DNA of 64,000 bases from Psychromonas sp. L1A2. Its GTDB lineage: Bacteria; Pseudomonadota; Gammaproteobacteria; Enterobacterales; Psychromonadaceae. Below the pieces are notes generated by a model. The model did not search any database. It saw nothing but the letters and a program-made list of their open reading frames with translations, and was not told where the DNA came from. Made by a program: the position numbers and the translations under genes. The DNA lies in the NCBI RefSeq assembly GCF_009828855.1, contig NZ_WUAG01000001.1, forward strand, positions 992,001-1,056,000, given 5' to 3'. Shown piece after piece: positions 22,824 through 31,413 of this stretch. Position 1 is the stretch's first letter. Every line of letters begins with the position of its first letter.

Positions 22824-23215
22824 TATCTATAGCGATTATTAGTTAATAATTGCATTCTTCGTCATATTCTCTGCTTTTATTGATCTTCCTTGAAATAAGT
22901 AAATTTCTTTTATTCTTATACCTATTATGTGATATTTTTTTGATTGGTGTGATTTTTTGATGTATGGTGTGCGCAAATTAAGTAATGCTTTATTTTTTGT
23001 TGTTTTATTAAATAAATATTGGCTTTTTTTTCTGTTAACTCGTTGTGCATAAAGGTTTTTGTATATTAATTTTAAAATTAATGCTCAATGGTTTTTATGC
23101 AGTAATCTTTGATGTATTTTAAAACATTAAGACTTAAAGAGTATGAGTTATTCATCTAAATAATATAAAGAACTAGTCGTTAATCTTCGATGATGTAAAT
23201 TTAAAGGAATATGTA
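22824..23215. other. AT-rich intergenic leader of the lipoprotein gene
   Basis: Very AT-rich DNA with no gene or repeat recognised. The end carries the Shine-Dalgarno AAAGGAA before 23216. Confidence 0.35.
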
Positions 23216-23641
23216 ATGAAGTTTGTAAAATTTGCCGTATTGGCTCTTGCTGTTTTAATAACATCTGGATGTGCAGGCGGGTTAAATTCGATGCAAGAAA
23301 GGGAATATAAAGCTTTTGAAAACGAAGGTGTTTTAATCGAAGAAAAAACACCAATGGTAGGTGCTGTATTAGGTATTTTACCAGGGTTTGGTTCTTTTTA
23401 TGCTAGAGAGCCTGGCTATGGAGTAGTAAATTTATTATTTTGGCCTATTTCTGTCTTATGGGATCCTGTAAGTGGTTATAGTGGCTCTAAGTCAATCAAC
23501 TACGATACAACTAAGAGTTATTTAAGAAAAGAAAAAAACAAAGAGTTAGTTGCTTTGGAAGACTTATTAGTTAGTAAGCAAATTGATAGCACTAAATACC
23601 TTTTAGAGAAAAGAAAAATAGAGCAAAAATACCAGTATTAA
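23216..23641 (+). CDS. Small lipoprotein with 'LPGFGSFY' motif
   Basis: A 141-residue lipoprotein: signal peptide 1-18, lipobox Thr-Ser-Gly-Cys (Cys19). The middle part (about 48-75) is a Gly-rich hydrophobic segment 'VGAVLGILPGFGSFYARE', then 'WPISVLWDPVSGYSGS', which resembles short membrane-inserting segments of a widespread but uncharacterised lipoprotein group also found on prophages. The C-terminal 45 residues form a charged helix ('LRKEKNKELVALEDLLV'). I know no function. It has a clear Shine-Dalgarno (AAAGGAA) and stands alone. Confidence 0.78.
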   Translation: MKFVKFAVLALAVLITSGCAGGLNSMQEREYKAFENEGVLIEEKTPMVGAVLGILPGFGSFYAREPGYGVVNLLFWPISVLWDPVSGYSGSKSINYDTTKSYLRKEKNKELVALEDLLVSKQIDSTKYLLEKRKIEQKYQY

Positions 23642-23854
23642 TAGAAAATACTTAGTTAATTTGAAGTTTAGGTAAAGTTAATTAAATACTTAAGCTTCAT
23701 TTGATAATTAACATTTATCTTTTCGTCATGCTACTTAGCTTGTTAAAAGATAGACAGTTCTTCTCTCTCGTTATTTAATAGCATTCAATCTTTTCAACCT
23801 CACCAATTTCAGTTTCCACTATTAATTTTTACGCATGTCTATAAGTTAAGTGTT

Positions 23855-24077
23855 ATACCGATTACCTTAAATAAGGTGATCTAAATTTTGCGCAGAAAAA
23901 ATGGCTTAATTTAAGGTATAAGTTGAGTCTTTCGAAAATTAATGTCATTAATCATCTGTCGGATAATTAACCAAAAAATGTTAACTCTTTAATGGTTATT
24001 TCCTTTACGAAACTTATAACGAAGAAATAATTTATTTTAACAAGTAAAATAAATTAGCTAATTAGTGTGATTGGTAT
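23855..24077 (-). repeat. Miniature inverted-repeat element, long form (223 bp)
   Basis: The reverse orientation of the 26253 and 49230 copies: ATACCGATTACC ... GTGTGATTGGTAT. It contains CAAAATTTAGATCACC-type and GTTCCCTTTACGAAATT-type blocks in complement, with a degenerate middle part. Confidence 0.85.
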
Positions 24078-24260
24078 TAATACCTTAATTCGTCTTATTC
24101 AATGTTCTCCTATAAAGCAGCTTTATCTGCTTATCTTTATTTTTTCAATATTAACGCTGTCTTTTCTAACCTTTATTTATGCATAGTAATAATATTTATT
24201 GGACTATCTTTTAGTAGATAGTTAAAGTGAACAAATCATAATTTATCTATAAGGTTTTGT

Positions 24261-24944
24261 ATGACTCAATCTCTCCCTCTTGCAATTGTTGCTGGCGCAG
24301 GCCCCGGTTTAGGTAATACATTATTAAGTCACTTTGAGCGTGGTGGTTATAAGGTGGTTGGCTTAAATCGTTCGTTACCCTCAACAACAGATTTTGATAT
24401 TCGTGTTGTTGATTTAACCAATGAGAAAGCAACGAATACGGTAATCGCATCGCTAATAAAAGAATATGGCGCGCCTAAAGTGGTTATTCATAATACTGCA
24501 CAGTTAGTTATTAAGCCTTTAGCTGAGACGACTGCCGATGATTTTGAAACTTGTTGGCGTAGTATGGCTTTATCTGCTTTCGTATTAGCTAAATCACTGA
24601 TGCAACCAATGGTTGATAATGGTGGTGGTACGTTTATTGTTTCGGGGGCAACGGCTAGTTTACGCGGTAGTGCTAAGTTTTCTGCTTTCTCTTCAGCTAA
24701 GTTTGCGTTGAGGGGATTAACACAATCACTAGCACGTGAATTTCAATCACAAGGTGTACATGTTGTTCATAGCATATTGGATGGCATTATTGATACGGAT
24801 AATAGCCGTTCATTGCATAGTCTCGACCCTAGCAAAATGATGAAGCCAGAAGATATTGCTGACGTATATTTGGGGCTTTGCCAACAACCTAAATCGACAT
24901 GGACACATGAATGTGATTTACGTCCATTTGATGGAAGCTTTTGA
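24261..24944 (+). CDS. SDR-fold protein with replaced catalytic residues
   Basis: A 227-residue protein of the short-chain dehydrogenase/reductase fold. The nucleotide loop is 'VAGAGPGLGNTLL' (about 10-22), and 'VVIHNTAQLV' replaces the usual NAG. The catalytic Tyr-x3-Lys is Phe143-x3-Lys147 ('SAFSSAKFALRGL'), and the catalytic Ser position holds Ala130 ('SGATASLRG'). So both the Ser and the Tyr are lost while Lys is kept. Relatives with GATASLRG and FxxxK exist, so this is a subfamily trait more than damage. Activity may be altered or absent. It stands alone with its own terminator. Confidence 0.83.
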   Translation: MTQSLPLAIVAGAGPGLGNTLLSHFERGGYKVVGLNRSLPSTTDFDIRVVDLTNEKATNTVIASLIKEYGAPKVVIHNTAQLVIKPLAETTADDFETCWRSMALSAFVLAKSLMQPMVDNGGGTFIVSGATASLRGSAKFSAFSSAKFALRGLTQSLAREFQSQGVHVVHSILDGIIDTDNSRSLHSLDPSKMMKPEDIADVYLGLCQQPKSTWTHECDLRPFDGSF

Positions 24945-24992
24945 TAGAAAGTTTAATCGTAGTATGAATTAAAGTTAGTTAGCGCATTTTAT

Positions 24993-25018
24993 AAAGCAAA
25001 CTTCGGTTTGCTTTTTTT
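24993..25018 (+). terminator. Terminator of the SDR gene
   Basis: AAAGCAAAC-TTCG-GTTTGCTTT followed by seven T. Confidence 0.9.
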
Positions 25019-25292
25019 GTGTGTAAAGCAAAAGAGGAGAGGTCATCGTTATATTGAAATTTTTATCAGTAATAGACGGTCTTCTAAGCGGTTAATTGCC
25101 GTGAGTTGCTTGTCTTTTTTGGTTGTTTTAGAAAGGTAGATACATTTATTTTATTACCTCGAATCAATAGCAAATAATAGACAATAAGTATTCGTCCTAT
25201 TCTGAGTGTTTAATAGACACTTTGAATAAAAGTAGAGTTAACCTTTTTTTTATATTCACTTTTATATTTATATATGTGGTTAAAGGATATTG

Positions 25293-26240
25293 ATGGATTC
25301 AGTCAGTCAAATTGTATTAGGTAGTAGTATTGCTGCGGCTATTGGGCATAAACAACTGGGACGAAGTACACTCGTTATTGGGGCAGTACTTGCCACGTTA
25401 CCTGATTTAGATGTTTTATTACCTGCAACCGATGCCGTTACTCGTTTTACTGAGCATCGTAGTTTTTCTCATTCTTTATTTGTTTTGTTTCCCTTCGCAT
25501 TCATCTGCTTTGCCTTTTTAAAACTCAGCTTTAAAAGAAAATTTACAAAAGTGATTATTTCTAATCAACGTTTATTTTGGTTGTGTTGTTTACCCTTAGT
25601 GACTCACCCGATGCTTGATGCATTTACTAGTTACGGTACTCAGTTATTTTGGCCGTTAGCCAGTCACCCTATTTCAATTGCTTCAATTTTTGCGGTTGAC
25701 CCTTTGTATACATTGCCTTTGTTAATTGGCTGCGTATACCTATGGCGAAATGGCGATAATGAAAAGAAAGGTAAAGCGAGACGCATTAACCATATCGGCT
25801 TAATACTGAGTAGTGGTTATTTGTTGTTGGGGTTGTTTTTGCAAAATCAGGTACAAAAAAGAGTAGAGATCGTCTTGCAAGAAAATAATATAGCGAAGGA
25901 TAAAATATTCATTTCCCCGCTTTATCCGAATTTTAATTGGTGGGGCGCTATCGTGATCGATAATGGGGTTTATTACAATGTGAAGGTCAATATACTTGCA
26001 AGTGATTCTGCGTTATCGATAAAACAAGATTTAGGTTATGGCCAGCTTAATGTTTATCCGCCTGCATTAAAGTCTTTAGATTGGTTTACTCATGGATTCA
26101 TTCGCTTAGAAGAGGTAGAAGGGCAATTGGTCGCAACAGACCTGAGAATGAAAACAGGGCAGTTAGATTATGCTTTTAAATTTGCATTAGCAGAAAAAGA
26201 AAGTGAGGGGTGGAAAGTGATATCACCGATACGTTTATGA
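25293..26240 (+). CDS. YdjM-type membrane-bound metal-dependent hydrolase
   Basis: A 315-residue inner-membrane protein of the YdjM / LexA-binding hydrolase-like family (PF04307). Metal ligands are evident: 'LATLPDLDVLLP' (Asp pair, about 35-45), 'FTEHRSFSHSLF' (His pair) and 'VTHPMLDAFTSYGTQLFWP' (His/Asp). Four to five membrane helices lie in the first 190 residues. A soluble C-terminal domain of about 120 residues follows ('FNWWGAIVIDNGVYYNV'), probably on the outer face. The first in-frame codon TTG 25290 is next to ATG 25293; I use the ATG, 9 bases after AAAGGA. Function in vivo unknown; membrane lipid or DNA-damage roles have been suggested for relatives. Confidence 0.82.
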   Translation: MDSVSQIVLGSSIAAAIGHKQLGRSTLVIGAVLATLPDLDVLLPATDAVTRFTEHRSFSHSLFVLFPFAFICFAFLKLSFKRKFTKVIISNQRLFWLCCLPLVTHPMLDAFTSYGTQLFWPLASHPISIASIFAVDPLYTLPLLIGCVYLWRNGDNEKKGKARRINHIGLILSSGYLLLGLFLQNQVQKRVEIVLQENNIAKDKIFISPLYPNFNWWGAIVIDNGVYYNVKVNILASDSALSIKQDLGYGQLNVYPPALKSLDWFTHGFIRLEEVEGQLVATDLRMKTGQLDYAFKFALAEKESEGWKVISPIRL

Positions 26241-26252
26241 ATATTCCTGTTA

Positions 26253-26474
26253 ATACCAATCACAATAAATAGCTTATCTATTTTACTTGTTAAAACAGCC
26301 CACTTCCTCGTTATAAATTTCGTAAAGGGAACAGCCATTAAAGAATTAACATCTTTTGGTTAATTCTCCGATAGACGATTAACGAAGTTAATCTTCGAAA
26401 GGATCAATTTACGCCTTGAATTGAACTGTTTTTCCAGCGCAAAATTTAGATAACATATTTAATGTAATCGGTAT
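26253..26474 (+). repeat. Miniature inverted-repeat element, long form (222 bp)
   Basis: It begins ATACCAATCACAATAAATAG and ends GTAATCGGTAT. It is very similar to 49230-49451 throughout, including the middle block TTTTGGTTAATTCTCCGATA. It lies 12 bases after the hydrolase stop. Confidence 0.92.
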
Positions 26475-26689
26475 AATAAAGCTGCGATAAAGTAGGCAGG
26501 AAATAGCAGTAATATCATAAAAATAAATTTGAGAGTCATCAATATTGAAAGGATGACTTTAACGATTTATAAAAGATAATATCATGCATTCGTTAACTAC
26601 GTTCTTAGCTAAATTGACGATAATAAAGAGGGGAAATTATATTACCCTCCCAGTATTTCTATTCATTAAGTTAAATTTGCTAAGTCTTT

Positions 26690-28381
26690 TTATAAATAAC
26701 GACTTTCTAGTTCATGTACTGTGAGTGGTTTATCAAAGTAATAACCTTGCATTTTATTAACACCTAACTCAATACATAGGTTGAGATCGATTTCGGTTTC
26801 AATACCTTCGGCAATAATATCTAATTCCAATGACTGAATCATTACTACTAATCCAGCTAAAAAAGGTTTGGTATTTTCTTTGGGCAAGGCACTCGGCATT
26901 AAGCTTTTATCAACTTTAACGGTGTTAATTGGAAATCGATGTAAATGCGAAATAGAGGAGAATCCTGTTCCAAAATCATCTAGTGAAATTTTACATCCTA
27001 AATCACTAATACTTTGAATCATCTTCGTTGTATTTTCTTGTTCGACCAATAAAGCCGTTTCAGTTAACTCAAATTCAATGTGCGAGGCATTAACCCCGTG
27101 TTTTATTAAGGTTGATTCTATAGACTCAATTAACCCTTCGTCGCTTAATTGGATTGAGGATAAGTTGATCGACATGGTCAATGTTGAACCTTGTATTTTC
27201 TGCCAATAACTCAACTGTTTAATTGCTTCTGCTATAACCCAACGTCCAATTTCTATAATTAATCTAGATTTTTCTGCAATAGGAATAAATATATCAGGCC
27301 GTTGAGTAATATCTTCAATTTCAAAACGTATTAATGCTTCAACACCTGTTATTTTTCCGTTTAATGTACTAATAACAGGTTGATAGAGTAAGTAAAATTC
27401 ATCATTTGTTAGCGCACTTCGCAATTGATTTTCGATTAAGAAATTTTCTAAAAACGTTTCTTGCATTTTAGCTTCAAAAAAACAAAACTGGTTACGACCA
27501 TCACTTTTAGATCGATACATTGCAATATCTGCGTATTTAAATAGTTCTTTAACATCAGTACTATCACTTGGGCATAGTGAAATACCAATACTCGCTCCGG
27601 AAGTGATGACATGATGTCCAATTTCAAAAGGTTTTTGTAATGATTCTATGATGCGTTTGGCAACGGTGCTTGCTCCGAAAGCAGATTCTAAATTAGTCAG
27701 TGTGATGGCAAACTCATCTCCGCCTAAACGCGCAAATAGCTCGCTACCACGTAAACAACTGGTAATGCGTTTGGTGACCGCAATCAATAACTGATCACCT
27801 ATATCATGGCCATAGTTATCATTCACAAATTTAAAATAGTCTAAATCGATCAGTAATAGAGCAAGTTTACTTTTGTCTCTTTGTTGTTTTTTTATTTCAT
27901 GGCATAAAGACTCGTCAAAATAATAACGATTAGCTAAACCGGTTAGGTTATCTCGTTCTGCAAGCTCTTTAGTACGTTGATGGCTACGAAGTAGTTCTTG
28001 CTCTAAAGAAGCACGTACTTGTGCGTTGGCTATTGCTCTTTGTAGTCTAAAGGCGTTGATCTCTGTTTTAACCAAGAAGTCTTGTGCCCCTGCGTTAATA
28101 CTACTAGTGGCTAAGTCATCTTCTTTCGAGGTGCTTGTCATGATAACAACAGTATTCTCTTTAGCTGGCATGTCCTTTAACTCAATTAAGAGTTCGATAC
28201 CGTTACGTTGAGGTAAGTTATAATCGAGTAATACGACGTCAAATGCTGTGTGCGCTAATACTTCAAGTGCCCGATCCACCATATCAACTTGTGTAATGTT
28301 GCATAAAATATTACTGCGGGTTAATGCTCTTACGATCATTTCTCTATCGATTTTATCGTCATCAACAATGAGTATGTTCAT
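26690..28381 (-). CDS. REC-GGDEF-EAL c-di-GMP response regulator
   Basis: A 563-residue cytosolic protein. Receiver domain at 1-120 with phospho-acceptor Asp in 'VVLLDYNLPQRNG' and Lys in 'FLVKTE'. GGDEF domain at about 140-300 with intact 'RLGGDEFAI'. EAL domain at about 315-555 with 'GVEALIRFE', 'INLSSIQLS', 'FELTETALL', 'LDDFGTGFSS' and 'DIIAEGIE'. Both motif sets look intact, so it may make and break cyclic di-GMP under control of phosphorylation. It is the last gene of a three-gene operon with a receiver protein and a CHASE kinase (45-base gaps), which probably feeds it. Confidence 0.93.
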   Translation of the reverse strand: MNILIVDDDKIDREMIVRALTRSNILCNITQVDMVDRALEVLAHTAFDVVLLDYNLPQRNGIELLIELKDMPAKENTVVIMTSTSKEDDLATSSINAGAQDFLVKTEINAFRLQRAIANAQVRASLEQELLRSHQRTKELAERDNLTGLANRYYFDESLCHEIKKQQRDKSKLALLLIDLDYFKFVNDNYGHDIGDQLLIAVTKRITSCLRGSELFARLGGDEFAITLTNLESAFGASTVAKRIIESLQKPFEIGHHVITSGASIGISLCPSDSTDVKELFKYADIAMYRSKSDGRNQFCFFEAKMQETFLENFLIENQLRSALTNDEFYLLYQPVISTLNGKITGVEALIRFEIEDITQRPDIFIPIAEKSRLIIEIGRWVIAEAIKQLSYWQKIQGSTLTMSINLSSIQLSDEGLIESIESTLIKHGVNASHIEFELTETALLVEQENTTKMIQSISDLGCKISLDDFGTGFSSISHLHRFPINTVKVDKSLMPSALPKENTKPFLAGLVVMIQSLELDIIAEGIETEIDLNLCIELGVNKMQGYYFDKPLTVHELESRYL

Positions 28382-28426
28382 ATAGTGCTCATATCCTTAA
28401 ATCTTAACGTTGAAGTACTGATCATT

Positions 28427-28849
28427 TTATTCTTCATTTAAGTGTACTATTTCAAAATAGTTTTCTAGCATGTTAACAAGACCTGAGAATCTATCTCCGG
28501 TCTCTCCTTTGACAAAATACCCTGCAATATGTTTACCGTAACTTGACGTGATATCTGTCTTTGCTTTTGATGTGGTCAATACGAAAACCACTAAGTCTGA
28601 TAGTTTCGGATCTGCCCGTAATACTTTTAAAAATTCTATGCCGCCCATTCTTGGCATTTGTAAATCGAGAATAATGACTAATGGTTGTGTAACTTTGTTT
28701 TCTTTTAATAAGGTTAATGCTTCAAGACCATCGTAAACGCGCACTAAAGGGTTAGTAATATTTTGTTTTTTGAAGCTACGCTTGATTGTCATTGCATCAA
28801 TATCGTCATCCTCTACGAGTAACAAAGTAATTTCATTTGCATTTTTCAC
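28427..28849 (-). CDS. Stand-alone response-regulator receiver (Rcp1-like)
   Basis: A 140-residue single REC domain. The acidic pocket 'LLVEDDDIDAMTIKRSF', the phospho-acceptor Asp in 'VIILDLQMPRMGGIEFL' and 'FVLTTSKAKTDI' with 'YFVKGE' are all present. The acidic 'EDDDIDA' start and lack of an output domain match the Rcp1 group that works with light- or ligand-sensing kinases and passes phosphate to other proteins. Located between the CHASE kinase and the REC-GGDEF-EAL protein, it may be an intermediate or a phosphate sink in the same pathway. Confidence 0.92.
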   Translation of the reverse strand: MKNANEITLLLVEDDDIDAMTIKRSFKKQNITNPLVRVYDGLEALTLLKENKVTQPLVIILDLQMPRMGGIEFLKVLRADPKLSDLVVFVLTTSKAKTDITSSYGKHIAGYFVKGETGDRFSGLVNMLENYFEIVHLNEE

Positions 28850-28894
28850 ATTAATCAGCCTTTATTGGTTACGATTTTCCAGTTTTTCTTTTTG

Positions 28895-30670
28895 CTATGA
28901 ATTCAGTGGCCATAAGATATTTATTTTCGTGCCACGTTTCCCATCTGATATAATATTGACACTTCCATGATAATGAACAACGATTCGTTTAATCATAGCA
29001 AGTCCCATGCCACTTCCTTCTACTTTGTCCCGTGATTGTAATGTTTGAAACATTTCCATGGCTTTATCATGAAATGCTTCAGGGATCCCCGGGCCATCAT
29101 CTTCTAGCGATACTTCATGAAAGTTGTTTTTTATTGCATAGTGGATAGTGATTTGACCCGTTGGTTTATCGTGATGTTTTATCGAATTAGAAATTAAATT
29201 TCTTAACACTATTTCAAAGGGTAGTTGTGGAATATTTATGTCAATATTTGGAGCAGTACAACTAAAGTTATCGTTACTTTCCAGCAATGAAAGGATGTCT
29301 TTTGCTTTCTCTTCTAAATTGACTTTATCATTAGCAACCGTCGTTAGATTTAAACGGGAGTAATCTAATAGGTCATCTAATAATTTGAGCATGCGCTTGC
29401 TTCGTTGGCGTAATAAGGCTAAATGTTCTTTAGATTCCTCGGGTAATATATCTTGGCAATCTTCTTCTATCCAACTACCTAATTGTTCGATGGCATTCAG
29501 TGGTGATTTGAGATCGTGTGATGCGACGTAGGAGAACTGTTCTAAATCATTATTAGATTTCTCTAAATCAATATTCGATTTTTCTAAGTGTTTGGTTTTA
29601 TTTTTTAATTCAATTGTCATTTGATCAGCATATTTTAATGCTTGTCTATTTGCTTTTGATAAAAGCAAAAATAACACGAGTAAAAATGCATCAATTATTA
29701 AACCGCCAATGAGGATGATTGAAGACTGATTTAACGTTGTATCTTGTCTAAAACTTATATTTGATTGAATTGAGAATGTCCAAGTACGTCCGTATAATGT
29801 AGTTTCCACTTTTTTGGAAAGAAGCGGGCTCTCATCTACCTTTATGGCTTCATCATTTAAATGATCGTCAAACAGTAAATCTGTTCCATCCCATATTTTA
29901 ATGCTTACATATCTATTTGTTTCAGCCAGAGTACCTTTCATTAATTTTTCCATAATAAAAGGGGCATAAGTAACACCTTTAATTAATCTACGGCGTTCCT
30001 CTATGCTGTCAGGTTTGAGCCCATCTTTATAAAATGGAGTGTAAAAAAGGAAGCCAGGCGTTTGTTTATCATCTTGTACCAGAATAATGGGCGCTGTTAA
30101 CAATGCCTCTCCTGAGTCTCTTGCTTTTTTAATTGATGAGTAGCGATTGCTTTCAAAAGCAATATCAAGGCCAATGGCTTGTTTGTTTGAAGCAAGAGGT
30201 TCAACAAAGGTGATTGGCCAATATTCAGGATTGGTATGAGTTGGGTGCACTTTATAATCAGGTCTTTGTTGATATTGTTTTTGTAAATAGTTATCGAACT
30301 CGTCAGGTTGCACGTTATGAATAATGCCAAAGCCGTTAATACCTGGGTAGTTGATATCTATTTGTAAACTCTTTGAGTAGGTTGACCATTGTTGAGAAGT
30401 GATATCTGAATCGACAGCATCAATATAAGCAACGCCTCCCCACAGGACATTTTCATAAAGTGTCATTCGTTGTTTGACTAAGTTAACTACTTTTTCAGCT
30501 TCGCGCTCAAATTGAATTTCAAGCTTTTGTGATTGTTGGAATTGAGAGTAGTACCAAGCACTGAAAGTTAATACCACAGAAAGCAATACGATTAGCCAAT
30601 GGATTGAATGCATTTTCCCTGCACGGACTAATTTTTCTCTTTTTTCGTTATTTTGTAACCCATCATCCAT
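28895..30670 (-). CDS. CHASE-domain sensor histidine kinase
   Basis: A 591-residue membrane sensor kinase. TM1 at about 23-42 (IHWLIVLLSVVLTFSAWYY), an extracellular CHASE domain (about 75-310, with 'INGFGIIHNVQPDEF' and 'GLDIAFESNRYSSIKKARDSGEALLTAP' regions), and TM2 at about 322-342. A coiled coil of repeated 'LEKSNxDLE' follows, then HisKA 'YVASHDLKSPLNAIEQL' with the phospho-His and HATPase ('NLISNSIKHHD' N box, 'EDDGPGIP' G1, 'GSGMGLAMIKRI' G2). CHASE domains bind small ligands such as cytokinin-like molecules. First gene of the operon with the two response regulators. The ATG has AGGGGACC upstream. Confidence 0.93.
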   Translation of the reverse strand: MDDGLQNNEKREKLVRAGKMHSIHWLIVLLSVVLTFSAWYYSQFQQSQKLEIQFEREAEKVVNLVKQRMTLYENVLWGGVAYIDAVDSDITSQQWSTYSKSLQIDINYPGINGFGIIHNVQPDEFDNYLQKQYQQRPDYKVHPTHTNPEYWPITFVEPLASNKQAIGLDIAFESNRYSSIKKARDSGEALLTAPIILVQDDKQTPGFLFYTPFYKDGLKPDSIEERRRLIKGVTYAPFIMEKLMKGTLAETNRYVSIKIWDGTDLLFDDHLNDEAIKVDESPLLSKKVETTLYGRTWTFSIQSNISFRQDTTLNQSSIILIGGLIIDAFLLVLFLLLSKANRQALKYADQMTIELKNKTKHLEKSNIDLEKSNNDLEQFSYVASHDLKSPLNAIEQLGSWIEEDCQDILPEESKEHLALLRQRSKRMLKLLDDLLDYSRLNLTTVANDKVNLEEKAKDILSLLESNDNFSCTAPNIDINIPQLPFEIVLRNLISNSIKHHDKPTGQITIHYAIKNNFHEVSLEDDGPGIPEAFHDKAMEMFQTLQSRDKVEGSGMGLAMIKRIVVHYHGSVNIISDGKRGTKINILWPLNS

Positions 30671-30831
30671 AAGGGGTCCCTAGAGTGATTTTGTTAATCG
30701 CTATTGATATAAGGCATAAAGCGTTTAGTGCGTGATGCTAGTTAATTTGATGAAATAAAAGAGGTTGCTGGTGGTTTTTATATTGTGTTTTTTAATAGAA
30801 AGACAGCATAATAATCTAAAATATCAACGTT

Positions 30832-30876
30832 TTTATCATTGTTCTTTATCATTGTTCTTTATCATTGTTCTTTATC
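30832..30876 (+). repeat. 13-bp tandem repeat, 3.5 copies
   Basis: TTTATCATTGTTC repeated perfectly three times plus a partial copy, in the upstream region of the kinase operon. Confidence 0.9.
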
Positions 30877-31350
30877 GTTACTTGAGTATAAGTTATTTTA
30901 TTTTTTATATTTTATTTTACTTTTTATATACTATTAATGAGAATAAAAATCTTACTCTCTGTTGCTATGTATAGAGCATTATAAATAATGTTAGCTTAAG
31001 GTATTAAAAATAACCACCTATAATGAGCTATTTAACACTATTTTTTGATTAATTATTTGTTTAAGTTGATCTTTTTGTGGTTTCGGTTGGCTTTTCATTA
31101 AAATTTACTTTGTTAGACCTAATTAATTAAATTTATATGATCGTTAAGCTTTTTTATCTTGATACAATCTATCGAAGGCATAAACAATATAAATATAAGA
31201 AACTTCCATCGAAAGTAGTGGGTATTTGTTACTTTTTAATTATTAACTTCTATTTTAGTTGTAATGGTGCGGTTTTCTTTTCAAAAAATTTTGACTGTAC
31301 TGTTAAGACTGGCTTGATTAGAGGCCCTATTGTTGGGTTGTAGAGCGAAG

Positions 31351-31386
31351 ATTACTTTTTAGTCTTCATCGAGACTAAAAAGTAAT
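31351..31386. terminator. Strong hairpin terminator downstream of the chemoreceptor gene
   Basis: ATTACTTTTTAGTCT (31351-31365) and its perfect complement (31372-31386) enclose a 6-base loop. It lies 28 bases beyond the chemoreceptor stop, with T-rich DNA inside the stem, and would act for the minus strand. Confidence 0.7.
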
Positions 31387-31413
31387 TAATATTATAAATT
31401 TGAAGCTTAAATC

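Larger units (their letters stand above)
30671..31413. other. AT-rich intergenic stretch with a tandem repeat and a hairpin
   Basis: No supported gene; frames at 30765-30974 and 31137-31343 are only AT-rich read-through. It contains the 13-bp tandem repeat at 30832 and a strong 15-bp hairpin at 31351. Confidence 0.4.

Noticed and set aside
30765..31343. Frames 30765-30974 and 31137-31343
   Set aside because: Both are Phe/Tyr/Leu-rich AT read-through, the first across a tandem repeat.
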